Shown here one piece after another: positions 10,538-19,345 of a DNA stretch of 28,931 nt. Position 1 is the first letter of the stretch. The number at the start of each line of letters is the position of its first letter. Made by a program: the position numbers and the translations under genes. The notes below the pieces were generated by a model, which made no database searches, was not told the origin of the DNA, and saw only the letters and a list, made by a program, of their open reading frames with translations. This stretch comes from Candidatus Mycoplasma haematohominis (GTDB lineage Bacteria > Bacillota_I > Bacilli_A > Mycoplasmatales > Mycoplasmoidaceae), in NCBI RefSeq assembly GCF_902712995.1, contig NZ_CACTIB010000014.1, positions 1 through 28,931 on the forward strand, in the 5' to 3' direction.

Positions 10538-11701
10538 ATGAAAATCTTTGGTTATTTATTTAATAAATATGGTATTCCTATACTATTCACGGGCTCTATA
10601 GGAACCGGAATAAAGCTTTACTTAGTAAGGGGTAATTTTTTTGTTCCATCTTCAACATTAAATTCTTCTGATGATTTAAGTCATCTTCGTAAAAAAATTA
10701 TCCAAGTTATTCCTGAACCAAAAATAGAAGAAAAATCTTATTTTGATGCTTTGAAAGAAAGCGGTTACACATTGGTAACTGAGTCAACTCAAGATTCAGT
10801 TCTTCAAAACATACTTGTACAAAGGTTATTTCCTTACAAACATGCTGAATTAACTTATAAAAACAATAGGATGTTTTCGGGTAGTCCGGAAATTACTTTT
10901 ACAAAATTAGAATACACAGATAAATCTCAGAAAAAAGTTGAATACTTAAATAAGCCTACAATTGAAGATACTAAAAAATGAAAAGAAGCATGTAAAACTG
11001 CCTTAGCAGTAAAAAAACCTAAAAGCGATCTTGATTCAAAAAATAATACTAATTCAGTTTACCAAGAACTATCCAGATTAAGAGAATGATGTACTGAGCC
11101 AAAAATTAAAGACGTTTTAGGAAGGCATAAATTCCAATTGTTTACAGACAATAGATATTCTGAAAAAGTTGAAAGCGCAATAAAACAAATAATTCTGGAT
11201 TGATTTAAGAAAGAAGGAGAGATTAAGTTTTGAGAAAAACAAAACTTTTTTACTAAAGAAGAAATAGAAAAAATACTTAAAGGAAAAGAAAATGAAGGGA
11301 TTTCTAAAGATTCTGAAATAACTGAAGAACAAATAAATTTAATTAAAGACAAGTGTTCAACTGTATTAAATAAAGATTTCGTTAGAAACAGTTTCTATTT
11401 AACTAAAGATTTCCTAGATGGAATGGATAATGCAACTTCTAAAGATATAAAAGTAGATGAATTCCAAGAAGCGGCATTATTCTGTTCTATACCTACAACC
11501 GCTAAAGATTATGTACAACATGCAATGCAAGGGCAAGTAAAAAGTTCTTTTGTAGAAGAAGACAAGCAAGATTATTGTTACGTTGATAACAAAGAAGCGA
11601 CAGATTATGCATCTATAAAAACAACAGATCCATTTGATGGAAAAACTTTTTGATGTGCAGTTAGATTGTTGTATGAGCCTAAACCAAAAGCAACTAAATA
11701 A
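10538..11701 (+). CDS. MKIF-type family A surface protein (387 aa)
   Basis: Partner of 9346; function unknown. MKIFGYLFNKYGIPILFTG leads into a membrane segment. The conserved domain is recognisable: NILVQRLFPYKH, LSRLREWCTEP, WFKKEGE, DEFQEAALFC, DKQDYCYV and FWCAVRLLYEP, with all six Cys. Its IAGG stretch is replaced by IILD before WFKKEG, so it is the most divergent of the three MKIF copies. It is the last gene of this tandem pair; the next gene is 149 bases away. Confidence 0.9.
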
Positions 11702-11777
11702 TTTATAAAGTAGAAAAAGAAAAACGCGCCAAGATTTAATTTTAAATTTTTCGATTTCTACATTTAGGTCATTTTTC

Positions 11778-11793
11778 TTTTGCAAATGCAAAA
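11778..11793. repeat. Inverted repeat TTTTGCA-AA-TGCAAAA
   Basis: 7-bp perfect arms around a 2-base centre, 57 bases before the GTG of the next gene and 76 bases after the previous stop. It could be a binding site or part of a weak terminator of 10538. Confidence 0.4.
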
Positions 11794-11850
11794 AAAGCCC
11801 TTATTTGCGCATGAATATTACAATTTTCGCCTTCAAATTTTTTTATTTAG

Positions 11851-12306
11851 GTGGATATTCCAGACAAACTTGAAATTAAATCAGCTAAGGCTCAGAAGAT
11901 AATAGTCGAACTAGAAGAACTATTTGATCCATCTCTTTCTAAATCAGTAAAGATATGAGATCGTTTTCATGCTACATTGACAATAGAAAGCAATGCTTGC
12001 GATCTTGAATCTGTTAAGGAAGGATTCATGCCATTAGCTGATTTTTGCAAAACATGAATACCCAGAGGAGCAAGAGCTTATGTCATGAAAACCCCATCTA
12101 ATATTCCAGCAATTAAGGACTTCAAAATCGTTTGTGTAATAGATAGTGCTATCTGAGCTGCTTTTAAAGTTGTAAGAAACGATTTTCAAATAGGCAAGAC
12201 AGTTGATTTAATTGGAGCTTGAGGACAAATCTTAGAATACAAACCAAAATCTGAAAAGTATTTTATTTTTGCTTTAGTTCCTTTAACAACATACGATTGG
12301 GATTAG
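11851..12306 (+). CDS. GTG-started orphan protein (151 aa)
   Basis: Not recognised. The in-frame TAG immediately before 11851 (tag-GTG) leaves GTG as the first plausible start; the next ATG is about 60 codons in. The product, starting MDIPDKLEIKSAKAQ, has no membrane segment and no Ser/Thr linker, so it looks cytoplasmic, unlike its neighbours. Its second half carries hydrophobic strands (FKIVCVIDSAIWAAFKVV, VDLIGAWGQILEY, YFIFALVPLTT), suggesting a compact beta-rich fold; a small nucleic-acid-binding fold is only a guess. Four in-frame TGA codons and one TGG encode Trp. Sequence character and start differ from the surface paralogues. Confidence 0.78.
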
Positions 12307-12408
12307 TAAACTAAATTCTTTCTTTCCAATAATAGGCAATTTTTCATTCACAGTCTAATCCCTTTTGTTATTTACTTATTGTTTTGAATTGCAAATAATG
12401 ACTCTCCC

Positions 12409-12414
12409 TAAAAT
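12409..12414 (+). promoter_or_regulatory. -10 box of gene 12435
   Basis: TAAAAT followed by GGCCATCAC, 21 bases before the ATG. The -10 plus GC-rich palindromic discriminator (TGGCCA) parallels TAGAATGCCGGC of the MSIF promoters. Confidence 0.5.
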
Positions 12415-12434
12415 GGCCATCACAAATTACAAAA

Positions 12435-13547
12435 ATGGAAGCCAAAAAAATATACCTTATAAAGGCACTTAACTGTTTAGGTTTTTGTACTTTAACTGCT
12501 GGTTCAGCAGGTGCAGGAACAAAGATTTATCTGCAATCTTTCTCTGGCAACTTGTTAGATCACAACATTAAAACACCAACTAAATTCAAAAGCATTATAG
12601 AAAAACTAGGATACAAGTTGTTTGATGAAAAAACAGAAGAAGAAAAAGTTAAATTAACCTTAGTACATGTATTAGATCCTCATTTAAGTTCTTTAAATAA
12701 AAATAAAGATGATTTATTTATTGGTAGTTCTGCTTTTTCATTAAGTTCAAAAGAAATAGTTAAAGTACAAGTTAAACAAAAAACAGGAAATCAAACAGAA
12801 TTTCCTGTTACATGAATAGAAAAACCTGACGGTACAAAAGCAAGAAAACATAGAACAGATTGTTCTGCAGCTTTAGAAGAAACTTATTATCCAGGAAATT
12901 CAAAAGATTTAGAGCAATTAAAAAAATTAATAAAGTGATGTACTTCTATAGATAGCAATGCTGAATTGCTTGCAAAAAATGGTTTTGCTTTTCTAGATAC
13001 AGACACAACTAAAACAACAAACGATGATGAATGAAAACAAATAATTGCTGGAGGATGATTTAAGAAAGAGGGAGAAACTAATTATTGAGAACAACAGTCT
13101 TTCTTTAATGAAAAAGATTTAAAAACACTCTTAGGACAAAACAAAGATCAAGAAATTAAAGCTTTAACTGACGTTAAGAAAGAACACATAGATCTATTTA
13201 AAAATAAATGTCAAGCGGAACTAAGTAAAGCTCCAGACATAAAAAATTTCCCTTTGTCTACTTTATTTAAAAACGGAATTAAAGAGCCAAACAAAAATAA
13301 ATATGAAGTAGATAGTTTCTATGAAACTACCTTCTTCTGTACTAAGCCTATGAAAGCCAGAGAATATTTAGAAAATGTTCTGAAAGCGAAAGTACGCGGA
13401 ATAGAAACAGTAGGAACAGGAACTGGAGCAAGAATTTGTTCTTTAACTATTAACACTCCATATGATTGATACACATATCAACCAGCTGAAGGTAAAGGTT
13501 TCTGATGCGGAGTTAAAGAACTATACGCAGGTAGTAATCATCACTAA
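12435..13547 (+). CDS. Divergent family A surface protein (370 aa)
   Basis: Function unknown. The N-terminal segment IKALNCLGFCTLTAGSAGAG is hydrophobic with two Cys but does not fit a lipobox, so it is read as a membrane anchor. It lacks the long variable linker. Family A blocks are present but altered: VLDPHLSSLN for RLDPTKDS, LIKWCTS for LREWCTI, IAGGWFKKEGE (conserved), YETTFFCTKPMKAREYL for EAALFC-x-P-x-AxEY, ARICSLT for DYCYL, and GFWCGVKELY at the end. All six family Cys are kept. It is a lone gene with its own promoter and forms a third subtype beside MSIF and MKIF. Confidence 0.88.
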
Positions 13548-13763
13548 TTAATCGTTATTTTTTCATTGCTTATTTAGTATCAAATTCTTAATTTTTAAGT
13601 AGAGGTCAACCAATATGAAAATTTAGAATAAAGCATAAAATTTATGTTCTTAACAAGAATTTCTAATAAATCAATAAGCAAATCATACAGTTGATTAAAG
13701 ATAATATAAATACAAGTTAATTTCTTTTAAAAATAATTTATCCAGAAAATCTCAAGCAAAAGT

Positions 13764-14549
13764 ATGAGTGCAGCAGTTAAAGGAGCGGCCGCATTAGGAG
13801 CAACCGCTGTAATAGTAGGAGGAACAGGAGTTGGAGCAAAATTCTTACTTGATGCACAAGAACCGCACTGTGTTCGTTTAGCAGAACCTACACAAGATAA
13901 ATACGGAAAAGATTATTACAGATATTTTGCAGAAAGCAACGGATCTGACAATGATAAGTGATGGAACTGAGTATTTAAAAATAGATATGAAAAGGATAAG
14001 AAAGATTCTTCTGCAAATAAACATGAACCATTAAGTAAATTTAAAGATTTAGAGAGCGGTTCTGGAGTAGATAAATCTCTTAAGAAAGTATGCGGAAAAG
14101 CTTATTCTTCTAATGCTTCTGACGTAGTTGCAAAAGATCAAGTGGTGAATGATAACAATAAATATTCAGAAGATGATATTTGAAGATACTGTTCTATATT
14201 TGGAAATAAACCTAAGACTTTGAAGGAAGTAAGTCCTTCAGTTTCGAGGGATGTAAATAAATTTGAAAAAGAAAAAGAAACTGATTTAATAGATATAGAA
14301 CACGAAAAAAATAAAAAATTTTGAGAAGAACAAGATGAGTATTTCTTTTCTTTAGAAGAAAGCGAGATAACCGGAAATCAAGACTCTCTATTTAAATCTT
14401 TGCACAATAAAAAATCAAATAGAAGTAAAAACGATACAGTCAAAAATACTTGTAAATTAGCTTATAAAGAACCAAAGACGTCTAGCAGTGATAGTGCCAA
14501 AGTTACATCTGATGTTCTCTTGAAATTTTGTTCCTTAAAAGGCAAGTAA
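13764..14549 (+). CDS. Family B two-module anchored protein (261 aa)
   Basis: Function unknown. MSAAVKGAAALGATAVIVGG begins a Gly/Ala anchor. The lead-in is QDKYGKDYYRYFAES. Module 1 starts at W66-W67 (codons TGA and TGG, WWNWVFKNRY), with LKKVCGKAY and IWRYCSIFG. Module 2 has FWEEQDEYFFS, VKNTCKLAYKE and LKFCSLKGK at the C-terminus. Nearest relative in the window is 4510c. A 216-base untranslated gap precedes it. A short hairpin at 14554-14579 lies just after the stop. Confidence 0.88.
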
Positions 14550-14553
14550 TTTC

Positions 14554-14579
14554 TTTCGTCGAATTCTAAGCAGACGAAA
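14554..14579. terminator. Possible bidirectional stem-loop between convergent genes
   Basis: TTTCGTC (14554-14560) pairs with GACGAAA (14573-14579) across a 12-base loop, in the 93-base gap between convergent stops. No strong T run follows, so intrinsic termination is uncertain. Confidence 0.35.
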
Positions 14580-14642
14580 AAGCCATATATCTTTTTGTAA
14601 ATATAAAAATAGAGGTATTGAGAATTATCTTTTATTCTCTCC

Positions 14643-14996
14643 TTAAGTAGAACTTTCGCAATTAACAGTTTTAATTTCTTCATCTGAATCTGTGAATACC
14701 CTAAGAGTTCCAGATCATCTACAAAAAGATTCATTGTCGTTGTCTTCAATAAAAACTACATATTCTTTCTTCCTTTTTTTATTGTTTTCGTCCATATGAT
14801 CCATATCCACATATCTGCTTCTCTCCTTTAAACTTTCAACATTTTCTAAAACCTTAACTAACTTACTTTCAAACTCTTCTTTTAGTTCTTCTTTTTCTTT
14901 AGTCATAAAACTTTTTGTGACCGCTCAACTAGCCGTACTTGCTACAGCCAGAGATCCTAAACCTAAAGTAGGTTTTACAAGTGTCATAAATCTCAT
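14643..14996 (-). CDS. Family C small anchored protein (117 aa)
   Basis: Function unknown. The start at 14996 is chosen because MRFMTLVKPTLGLGSLAVAS aligns with MKLTNLVKPTLAIGALTVAS of 16948; a shorter ORF from an internal ATG arises only if TGA is read as stop. The N-terminal 28 residues form a membrane anchor ending STASWAVTKS. A Glu/Lys-rich, probably coiled stretch follows (MTKEKEELKEEFESKLVKV). A small C-terminal domain has YVVFIEDND, then SFCRWSG and a Cys near the end. A hairpin and a promoter segment shared with 16948 precede the gene. Confidence 0.85.
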
Positions 14997-15009
14997 AATC
15001 AGTTTGTTT

Positions 15010-15025
15010 GTGGTTGCTTAACCAC
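15010..15025 (-). promoter_or_regulatory. Leader hairpin of family C gene 14643c
   Basis: GTGGTT-loop of 4-AACCAC, a perfect 6-bp stem directly after the -10 (TATAAG on the minus strand, 15025-15030) and 14 bases before the ATG. It may act at DNA level as an operator or in the leader RNA. Confidence 0.5.
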
Positions 15026-15047
15026 TTATAACTTTTTAAAAAATATG
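15024..15047 (-). promoter_or_regulatory. Family C promoter segment, copy 1
   Basis: These 24 bases on the minus strand are identical to 16902-16925 on the plus strand: a T6A5 tract followed by GTTATAAGT holding the -10 TATAAG. It lies 28 bases before the family C ATG. Flanking sequence is much less alike. Confidence 0.75.
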
Positions 15048-15321
15048 CTTTTTTGAAAATTCTCTTATTTTTTCAATATTTGATAAATAATTAGATAAAT
15101 TTTTTTTAAATTTAAAGATAAAAATATCTAAAATTTAAGATTTTTTTAATTTAGAAAAATATTCAGAACAATAAGTATTAATTGTCTACCTTTATCCTGT
15201 TTAAATAAAAAATTTCTCTTTAATGCTTTCTCGTTTAAGTTTTTATTTTCATTTAATTGAATTCATATTCATAAATAACTGTATTTACTTATATATTCAC
15301 ATTTTCTGTTAAATCAAGAGA

Positions 15322-16110
15322 ATGGCAATTGTTAAAGCTGCAGTAATTACAGGAGGATTAGTTATTGTTGGAGGCGGAGGAGGTTATTACATCTCTACTT
15401 TATTCGGCGAACCAAATCCTAAAGTTTGTATTGAAAAACCTTTGACTGGAAAGTTTGGAGAGGACTTTCAATATCACTTTATGGATGCGTCAGATAATAG
15501 AAATGATCCTTGATGAGAAGTTAGACTAGAACATCTTAGAGATATAGGAAATAACAGAAGCGGAGAGGAAGGGTTTCAAGAGGAAAAATTTTTAAGTACA
15601 GAATTTCGAAATAACGTTATTAAAGATCTAGAAGCTTTAAAAAATGCATGTAAGTCTGCTTATGAAAAAACATCCAAGGAAATACATGTTGCGGAGGAAG
15701 TCGAGCAAAGCAACACAGAAAAACAAAACAAATTTAAATATGAACAAAATATATGAACCTTTTGTTCTTTAGCGGGACAAAAACCTAAATTAGTATATGA
15801 AGAAGGAGTAGAAAGCGAATACAAAGGCAACACTGGTAAATTGGGAGAAAACAAGAAAAAATCTTTGGTTTCTATTAAAAGTTTTGACAACAAAGAATTC
15901 TGAGAGATACAAGCTAAATCATTCTTCAGTTGGAACATTTCATTCCAAGCAAATTCACCTTTCAAAAATCTACATGAAAAACCAAACGCATCTGAAAAAA
16001 CAGTAGATGCATTCAAAAAAGTTTGTGAAGACAAATATAAAAGCAGCGATGTTAATGATTTAGAAACTTTAAAGTTTTGTTCCCTTCAAGGTAAAACTAA
16101 ATCATCATAA
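15322..16110 (+). CDS. Family B two-module anchored protein (262 aa)
   Basis: Function unknown. MAIVKAAVITGGLVIVGGGG is the anchor. The lead-in TGKFGEDFQYHFMDASDN closely resembles TGTFGEDFQLHFLDTTDD in 17281c, its nearest relative. Module 1: W64-W65 (WWEVRLEHLR), LKNACKSAYEK, IWTFCSLAGQ. Module 2: FWEIQAKSFFSWNISF, FKKVCEDKYK, LKFCSLQGK. The paralogue shares FFSWDIS and a KxIHV stretch after the first Cys. The start ATG follows AAGAG, a weak ribosome-binding candidate. Confidence 0.88.
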
Positions 16111-16221
16111 TTTTTTGTTTCTAAAAATACTTTTAGAAAAATTTCTATTTATACGTCTTTCAAATTTTGTATTAATTTGATTGTTAATATCTATATAAGC
16201 AAAGAAACTTTCCAAGTAGGA

Positions 16222-16728
16222 ATGACAAATAAAAGTAAATTAGCTTTAGGAGGGGCAAGTGGTACATTAGCGATAGGTGGAGGAACAATAGCTGCAACCA
16301 TAAAAAAATCTGATTCGTTTTCTGCAAATGTAAATAGCTCAAAGCCTGGATTTTTAGATCAAATTAAAAAGAAAAAAGAGGAGGAAGGAAAAAGTTACGA
16401 AGGTAAGAACTTAGAACAAATAAAAAGTAAATTGCAAGAAGTTGATTCTCAGTGATACGTAACAGCCAAGAACAACTCAGTTCAGATTAATAATTGATTA
16501 GGTATTTCAAATGCTGAAAGCTCTAGATATGTTACTTATGACAATGTAGATGAAGCTAAAAGTGGACAAGAATCAAGCTTAACAAAAGTAACAAACTGAA
16601 TTTCCAATTGATGCGAGTTAGTAAAAGATAAAACAGAAGAAGAATTACTAAAAATAAAAGGAACTATGACAGATGAGGATGTTAAACAAGTTCCACAACT
16701 TTTCGAATCTTTATGCTTCGCAAAATAG
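16222..16728 (+). CDS. Anchored hypothetical protein (168 aa)
   Basis: Not recognised. A longer reading from TTG at 16177 is possible, but the ATG at 16222 puts a membrane anchor first (LALGGASGTLAIGGGTIAAT), as in all neighbours, and GTAGGA lies just upstream. A Lys/Glu-rich probable coil follows (DQIKKKKEEEGKSYEGKN). The C-terminal half carries QWYVTAKN, VTNWISNWCELV and SLCFAK at the end, with two Cys about 30 residues apart. The WIS-x-WC spacing recalls WISDMVDWC in 3664c and suggests distant kinship. It sits between family B (15322) and family C (16948) genes on the same strand. Confidence 0.82.
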
Positions 16729-16901
16729 ATTTTTTTATTAACCTACAACAATTCAAAAATTAAATAAGTCTTTTTTATTTCTGCTATTGCATTGCAACAA
16801 GAAAGTCTTTTGATTTTCAAGCGCATTTTGCTTTTAAAAAACAAAAAAAGCCATTCGATCTGCAAATAAATATTGAAAATTTATACGATTTTCGGAAAGA
16901 T

Positions 16902-16925
16902 CATATTTTTTAAAAAGTTATAAGT
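16902..16925 (+). promoter_or_regulatory. Family C promoter segment, copy 2
   Basis: Identical over 24 bases to 15024-15047 on the minus strand. The -10 TATAAG is 16919-16924. It sits 23 bases before the ATG at 16948. Confidence 0.75.
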
Positions 16926-16948
16926 TTGAGAACATACGACCTCTCAAA
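16925..16948 (+). promoter_or_regulatory. Leader hairpin reaching the start codon of gene 16948
   Basis: TTTGAG (16925-16930) pairs with CTCAAA (16943-16948) across 12 bases; the last A is the first base of the ATG. Like the paralogue at 14996, the gene has a stem-loop directly between -10 and start, with a different sequence. Confidence 0.45.
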
Positions 16949-17271
16949 TGAAACTTACAAATTTAGTCAAACCAACTTTGGCCATAGGAGCTTTGACTGT
17001 TGCAAGTACAGCAAGTTGAGCAGTTACAAAAAGCGTAATGACAAAAGAAAAAGAAGAAATTCAGAGTGAATTGGACAAAGAAAAGGAATTTAACGGATAT
17101 AGAAAAGATAAAGGCAAAAAATTTGCTATTTATGTTGAGGAAGGGCAAGCTGAATTTTGTTTGTGATCTGGAGATTTAATACTAGAGTTTCCTACAGTGA
17201 ATGATGGTGATGAAGTAGGAATAACCACTGATGTTGGAGAATGCGATAAACCTACTAAAGAAGTTGTTTAA
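16948..17271 (+). CDS. Family C small anchored protein (107 aa)
   Basis: Function unknown. MKLTNLVKPTLAIGALTVAS plus TASWAVTKS forms the anchor, near-identical to that of 14643c and far better conserved than the remainder. A short charged stretch (MTKEKEEIQSELDKEKE) leads to a small domain with KKFAIYVEEGQAEFCLWSG and one further Cys in VGECD. FC-x-WSG and the final Cys are shared with the paralogue (SFCRWSG). It converges on 17281c with only 9 bases between the stops. Confidence 0.88.
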
Positions 17272-17280
17272 ATATAAAAA

Positions 17281-18096
17281 TTAAGTTTGTATAGTCTTAC
17301 CTCGCAAAGAACAAACCTTAAAAACTACTTCATCTGTTGTTTCTTCATTATTTTCACTTTTATATTGGCTTTCACAAACTCTCGCTAATTCTTTCCATGT
17401 TCTCTTAGACTTATCATTTGTTTGTCGTAATTCTTTTAAAGCTGAATTTGTTTCTAACAAACTAATATCTCAACTAAAAAACGCTTTTGTTTGTCTCTTT
17501 CAAAAAGAAGCATTTACTCATATTGAAGAAACTAAAGAAGACCTTTTAGTATTTTCTTTTTTTGGAGACGGATTTGAATTTATCTCATATTTTTCATAAC
17601 TTTTATCTCTTTCGCTAGGAGAAACACCTAAAGTAACAGGCATAATTTTGTCCATAGAACAGAACATTCATACATTCTCTTCATATTTAGATTTGTTTAA
17701 TTTATCTGCATCATCTGCGGTAACACCTCCTGAAACATGTATATCTTTTGTTTTTTTATTGTAGGCCGCAGCACAAATCTTTTTTAAAGCTTCTATATTT
17801 TCTATGTTTGGTGTACTAAATTCATTACTTAATGAAGAACTATCTCTCTTAGAATCGTGAATTCCTGCCTTAACCTCTTCTAAAAATTTCAACTTAAATT
17901 CTCAATAGAGATCGTTTTCATCATCTGTGGTATCTAAAAAATGCAATTGAAAATCTTCACCAAATGTTCCTGTCTGGGGCGAAGTTATATGTTTTTGATT
18001 AAATAATGATAAGAGTCAATTTTTAACTGCATAAGTACCAGCAATTCCTAAAAGTATTACACCTCCAGTCATAGCTGCAACTTTAAATACTGCCAT
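17281..18096 (-). CDS. Family B two-module anchored protein (271 aa)
   Basis: Function unknown. MAVFKVAAMTGGVILLGIAG is the anchor, starting at the ATG at 18096. The lead-in TGTFGEDFQLHFLDTTDD matches 15322. Module 1: YWEF at W65, LKKICAAAYNKK, VWMFCSMDK. Module 2: FWKRQTKAFFSWDISL, LARVCESQYK, FKVCSLRGK. The first Trp pair is reduced to Tyr-Trp. It is the closest paralogue of 15322, the two lying on opposite strands about 1.2 kb apart with 16222 and 16948 between them. Confidence 0.88.
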
Positions 18097-18160
18097 CCTG
18101 TTTTACTGAATTTTAATTTTGCTTGTATTCGTAAAAATCAAGAGAGCAAATGGTATTCAA

Positions 18161-18188
18161 TATAAGACCTCCTAACCCGTATCTTATA
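18161..18188. repeat. Inverted repeat TATAAGA-N14-TCTTATA
   Basis: 7-bp perfect arms 65-92 bases upstream of the ATG of 17281c, enclosing a rare GC-rich patch. The size suits an operator or a promoter-region stem. Confidence 0.4.
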
Positions 18189-18234
18189 AATCTTCAATCC
18201 ATAAAAATAGCTTTTTACTTCATCTGTAAAGATA

Positions 18235-18247
18235 TACGATCATCGTA
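18235..18247. repeat. Near-perfect palindrome TACGAT-C-ATCGTA
   Basis: 6-bp arms with a single central base, flanked by ATA and GATAT that partly extend the symmetry. It lies about 140 bases upstream of 17281c. Confidence 0.35.
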
Positions 18248-18481
18248 GATATAGTTACGCAACCAAAACTAAAACTCAAATAAATAGAAAGAAAAAGATA
18301 ATTTTTAGGTTTATTAATCCTTTGGATGTTGAATTTTGTAAATACAAAAAAATAATTTATATAAAAAAATCTCAAAAAAACTCTGCGTTGTGCGATCATC
18401 TAATGAAATATTAAAAACTATTGCTAATAACTCAAATACTTTTAAAAATCGGATATTTTTCTGATCTAATAAACTCGAATA

Positions 18482-19345
18482 TTAAAAGATTAAATTCTTA
18501 TCTACTCCCATGATTCTCTCACAAATGAAATCTATCATTTCCTCTGTTACATCTTCCACTTTGCAAGTATATAAGGCATTGTAGTTAGGGTTAAAAATCA
18601 TGATATATTTAATTTCTTTATCAAACTTAGAATTTGATAGGTTATTCTCTAGTCTCTGAAGAAGTCAATAAGTGAGAACTTGAAGACAGTCATCAGAGTA
18701 AACGCCGTTATATTTTGTTACTTTGAAATCCAAAATGGTTAAATCTGAGTAGAAATCTCCATCTGCGTTAGACAAATGTGAACAATGTTTAAAAGTTTCT
18801 GGCCTGAACTTAAGAGGATGTTTAAACATAGGTTCGCATTTTTTCAGGAACTCCATGGATCTATTAATAAGTTGAGTTATGTATTCGAACTCTTCTTCAC
18901 TAGGTTTATTGGAATTCTGCAATTCGACAACAGCTTCTACTCCAGTCCCAGCTCTGTAAATCCTGTCATAAGCAGATAAATTCATGAAATCACTTATTAA
19001 GTCATTACTTACCTGTCTGTCTTCTTCCTGATTTAGTCTTTCAGCTGTCTGAAGATAATGTTCAAAATGTTCTTGACTCATGTTTTCTAATAAAACAAGA
19101 TTATTTTTGAAGGTAGTGATTGCCTCTTGAACGTCTCAACCGCATAAGTACTTGGATAGATATTCAACTGTTAACCCAATCAAACGAGCATCCAAAACAC
19201 CCTTTGTGCTTAATAATGGACTTTTATTAAATATCTCTTTTTTGAAAATTTTTCTAATTTCGTCTTTATAAGGAAAAGACCGTGACTCTCTGCTAACTAT
19301 CTGTGTAACAGTGCCCTTTATTATTTTTGTTTTGGGGTGGGTCAT
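18482..19345 (-). CDS. PD-(D/E)XK nuclease-fold protein (287 aa)
   Basis: Probable metal-dependent nuclease-fold protein; substrate unknown. The segment ADGDFYSDLTILDFKVTK (residues 194-211) aligns position by position with the widespread bacterial pattern ADADLIVDGTLIDIKTTK. D201 is a candidate metal ligand, D206-F207-K208 is the D-x-K motif, and Q222-VLT-Y226 fits the Q-x3-Y motif IV. GVLDARLIGLTVEYL near residues 50-64 also suits this fold. The protein has no anchor and looks cytoplasmic. Reading TGA as stop would split it into two ORFs (19136-19345 and 18665-19081) plus a tail; with TGA as Trp it is continuous. It is the only gene here that points to DNA metabolism. A chromosomal or phage-derived origin cannot be judged from the sequence. 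Confidence 0.85.

Larger units (their letters stand above)
14997..15321. other. Divergent, very AT-rich intergenic region
   Basis: No gene supported. It holds the promoter and hairpin of 14643c (15010-15047) and a possible -10 for 15322 (TATATT at 15292-15297, 25 bases before its ATG). The middle is long A and T tracts. Confidence 0.65.
18097..18481. other. Intergenic region upstream of gene 17281c
   Basis: No gene supported in 385 bases. It lies after the stop of 18482c and before the ATG of 17281c, so it carries the latter's promoter. Two inverted repeats are visible, at 18161-18188 and 18235-18247. Confidence 0.65.

Noticed and set aside
11059..11352. Minus-strand ORFs of 71-97 aa.
   Set aside because: They lie wholly inside the MKIF gene 10538, which is supported by paralogues; their Phe/Ser-rich content is typical of antisense shadows.
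12435..12500. Lipoprotein signal in gene 12435 (Cys near residues 13 and 17).
   Set aside because: Neither Cys is preceded by the small residues of a lipobox, and no other family A member has a Cys there.
16177..16221. N-terminal extension of gene 16222 from TTG.
   Set aside because: The ATG at 16222 puts the membrane anchor at the N-terminus as in all neighbours and has a better upstream context.
11790..16900. Similar A-tract plus GCC and TTTTCG words in the gaps at 11790-11845 and 16845-16900, as a possible repeated extragenic element.
   Set aside because: The match is short and gapped in AT-rich DNA, so chance is a sufficient explanation.
18785..18979. Plus-strand ORF of 64 aa.
   Set aside because: It is antisense to the nuclease-fold gene 18482c, whose motifs support the minus strand.
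19082..19345. Separate small gene upstream of a 138-aa ORF ending at 18665.
   Set aside because: Both are the same frame joined through a TGA (Trp) with no TAA/TAG between, so they are one protein.
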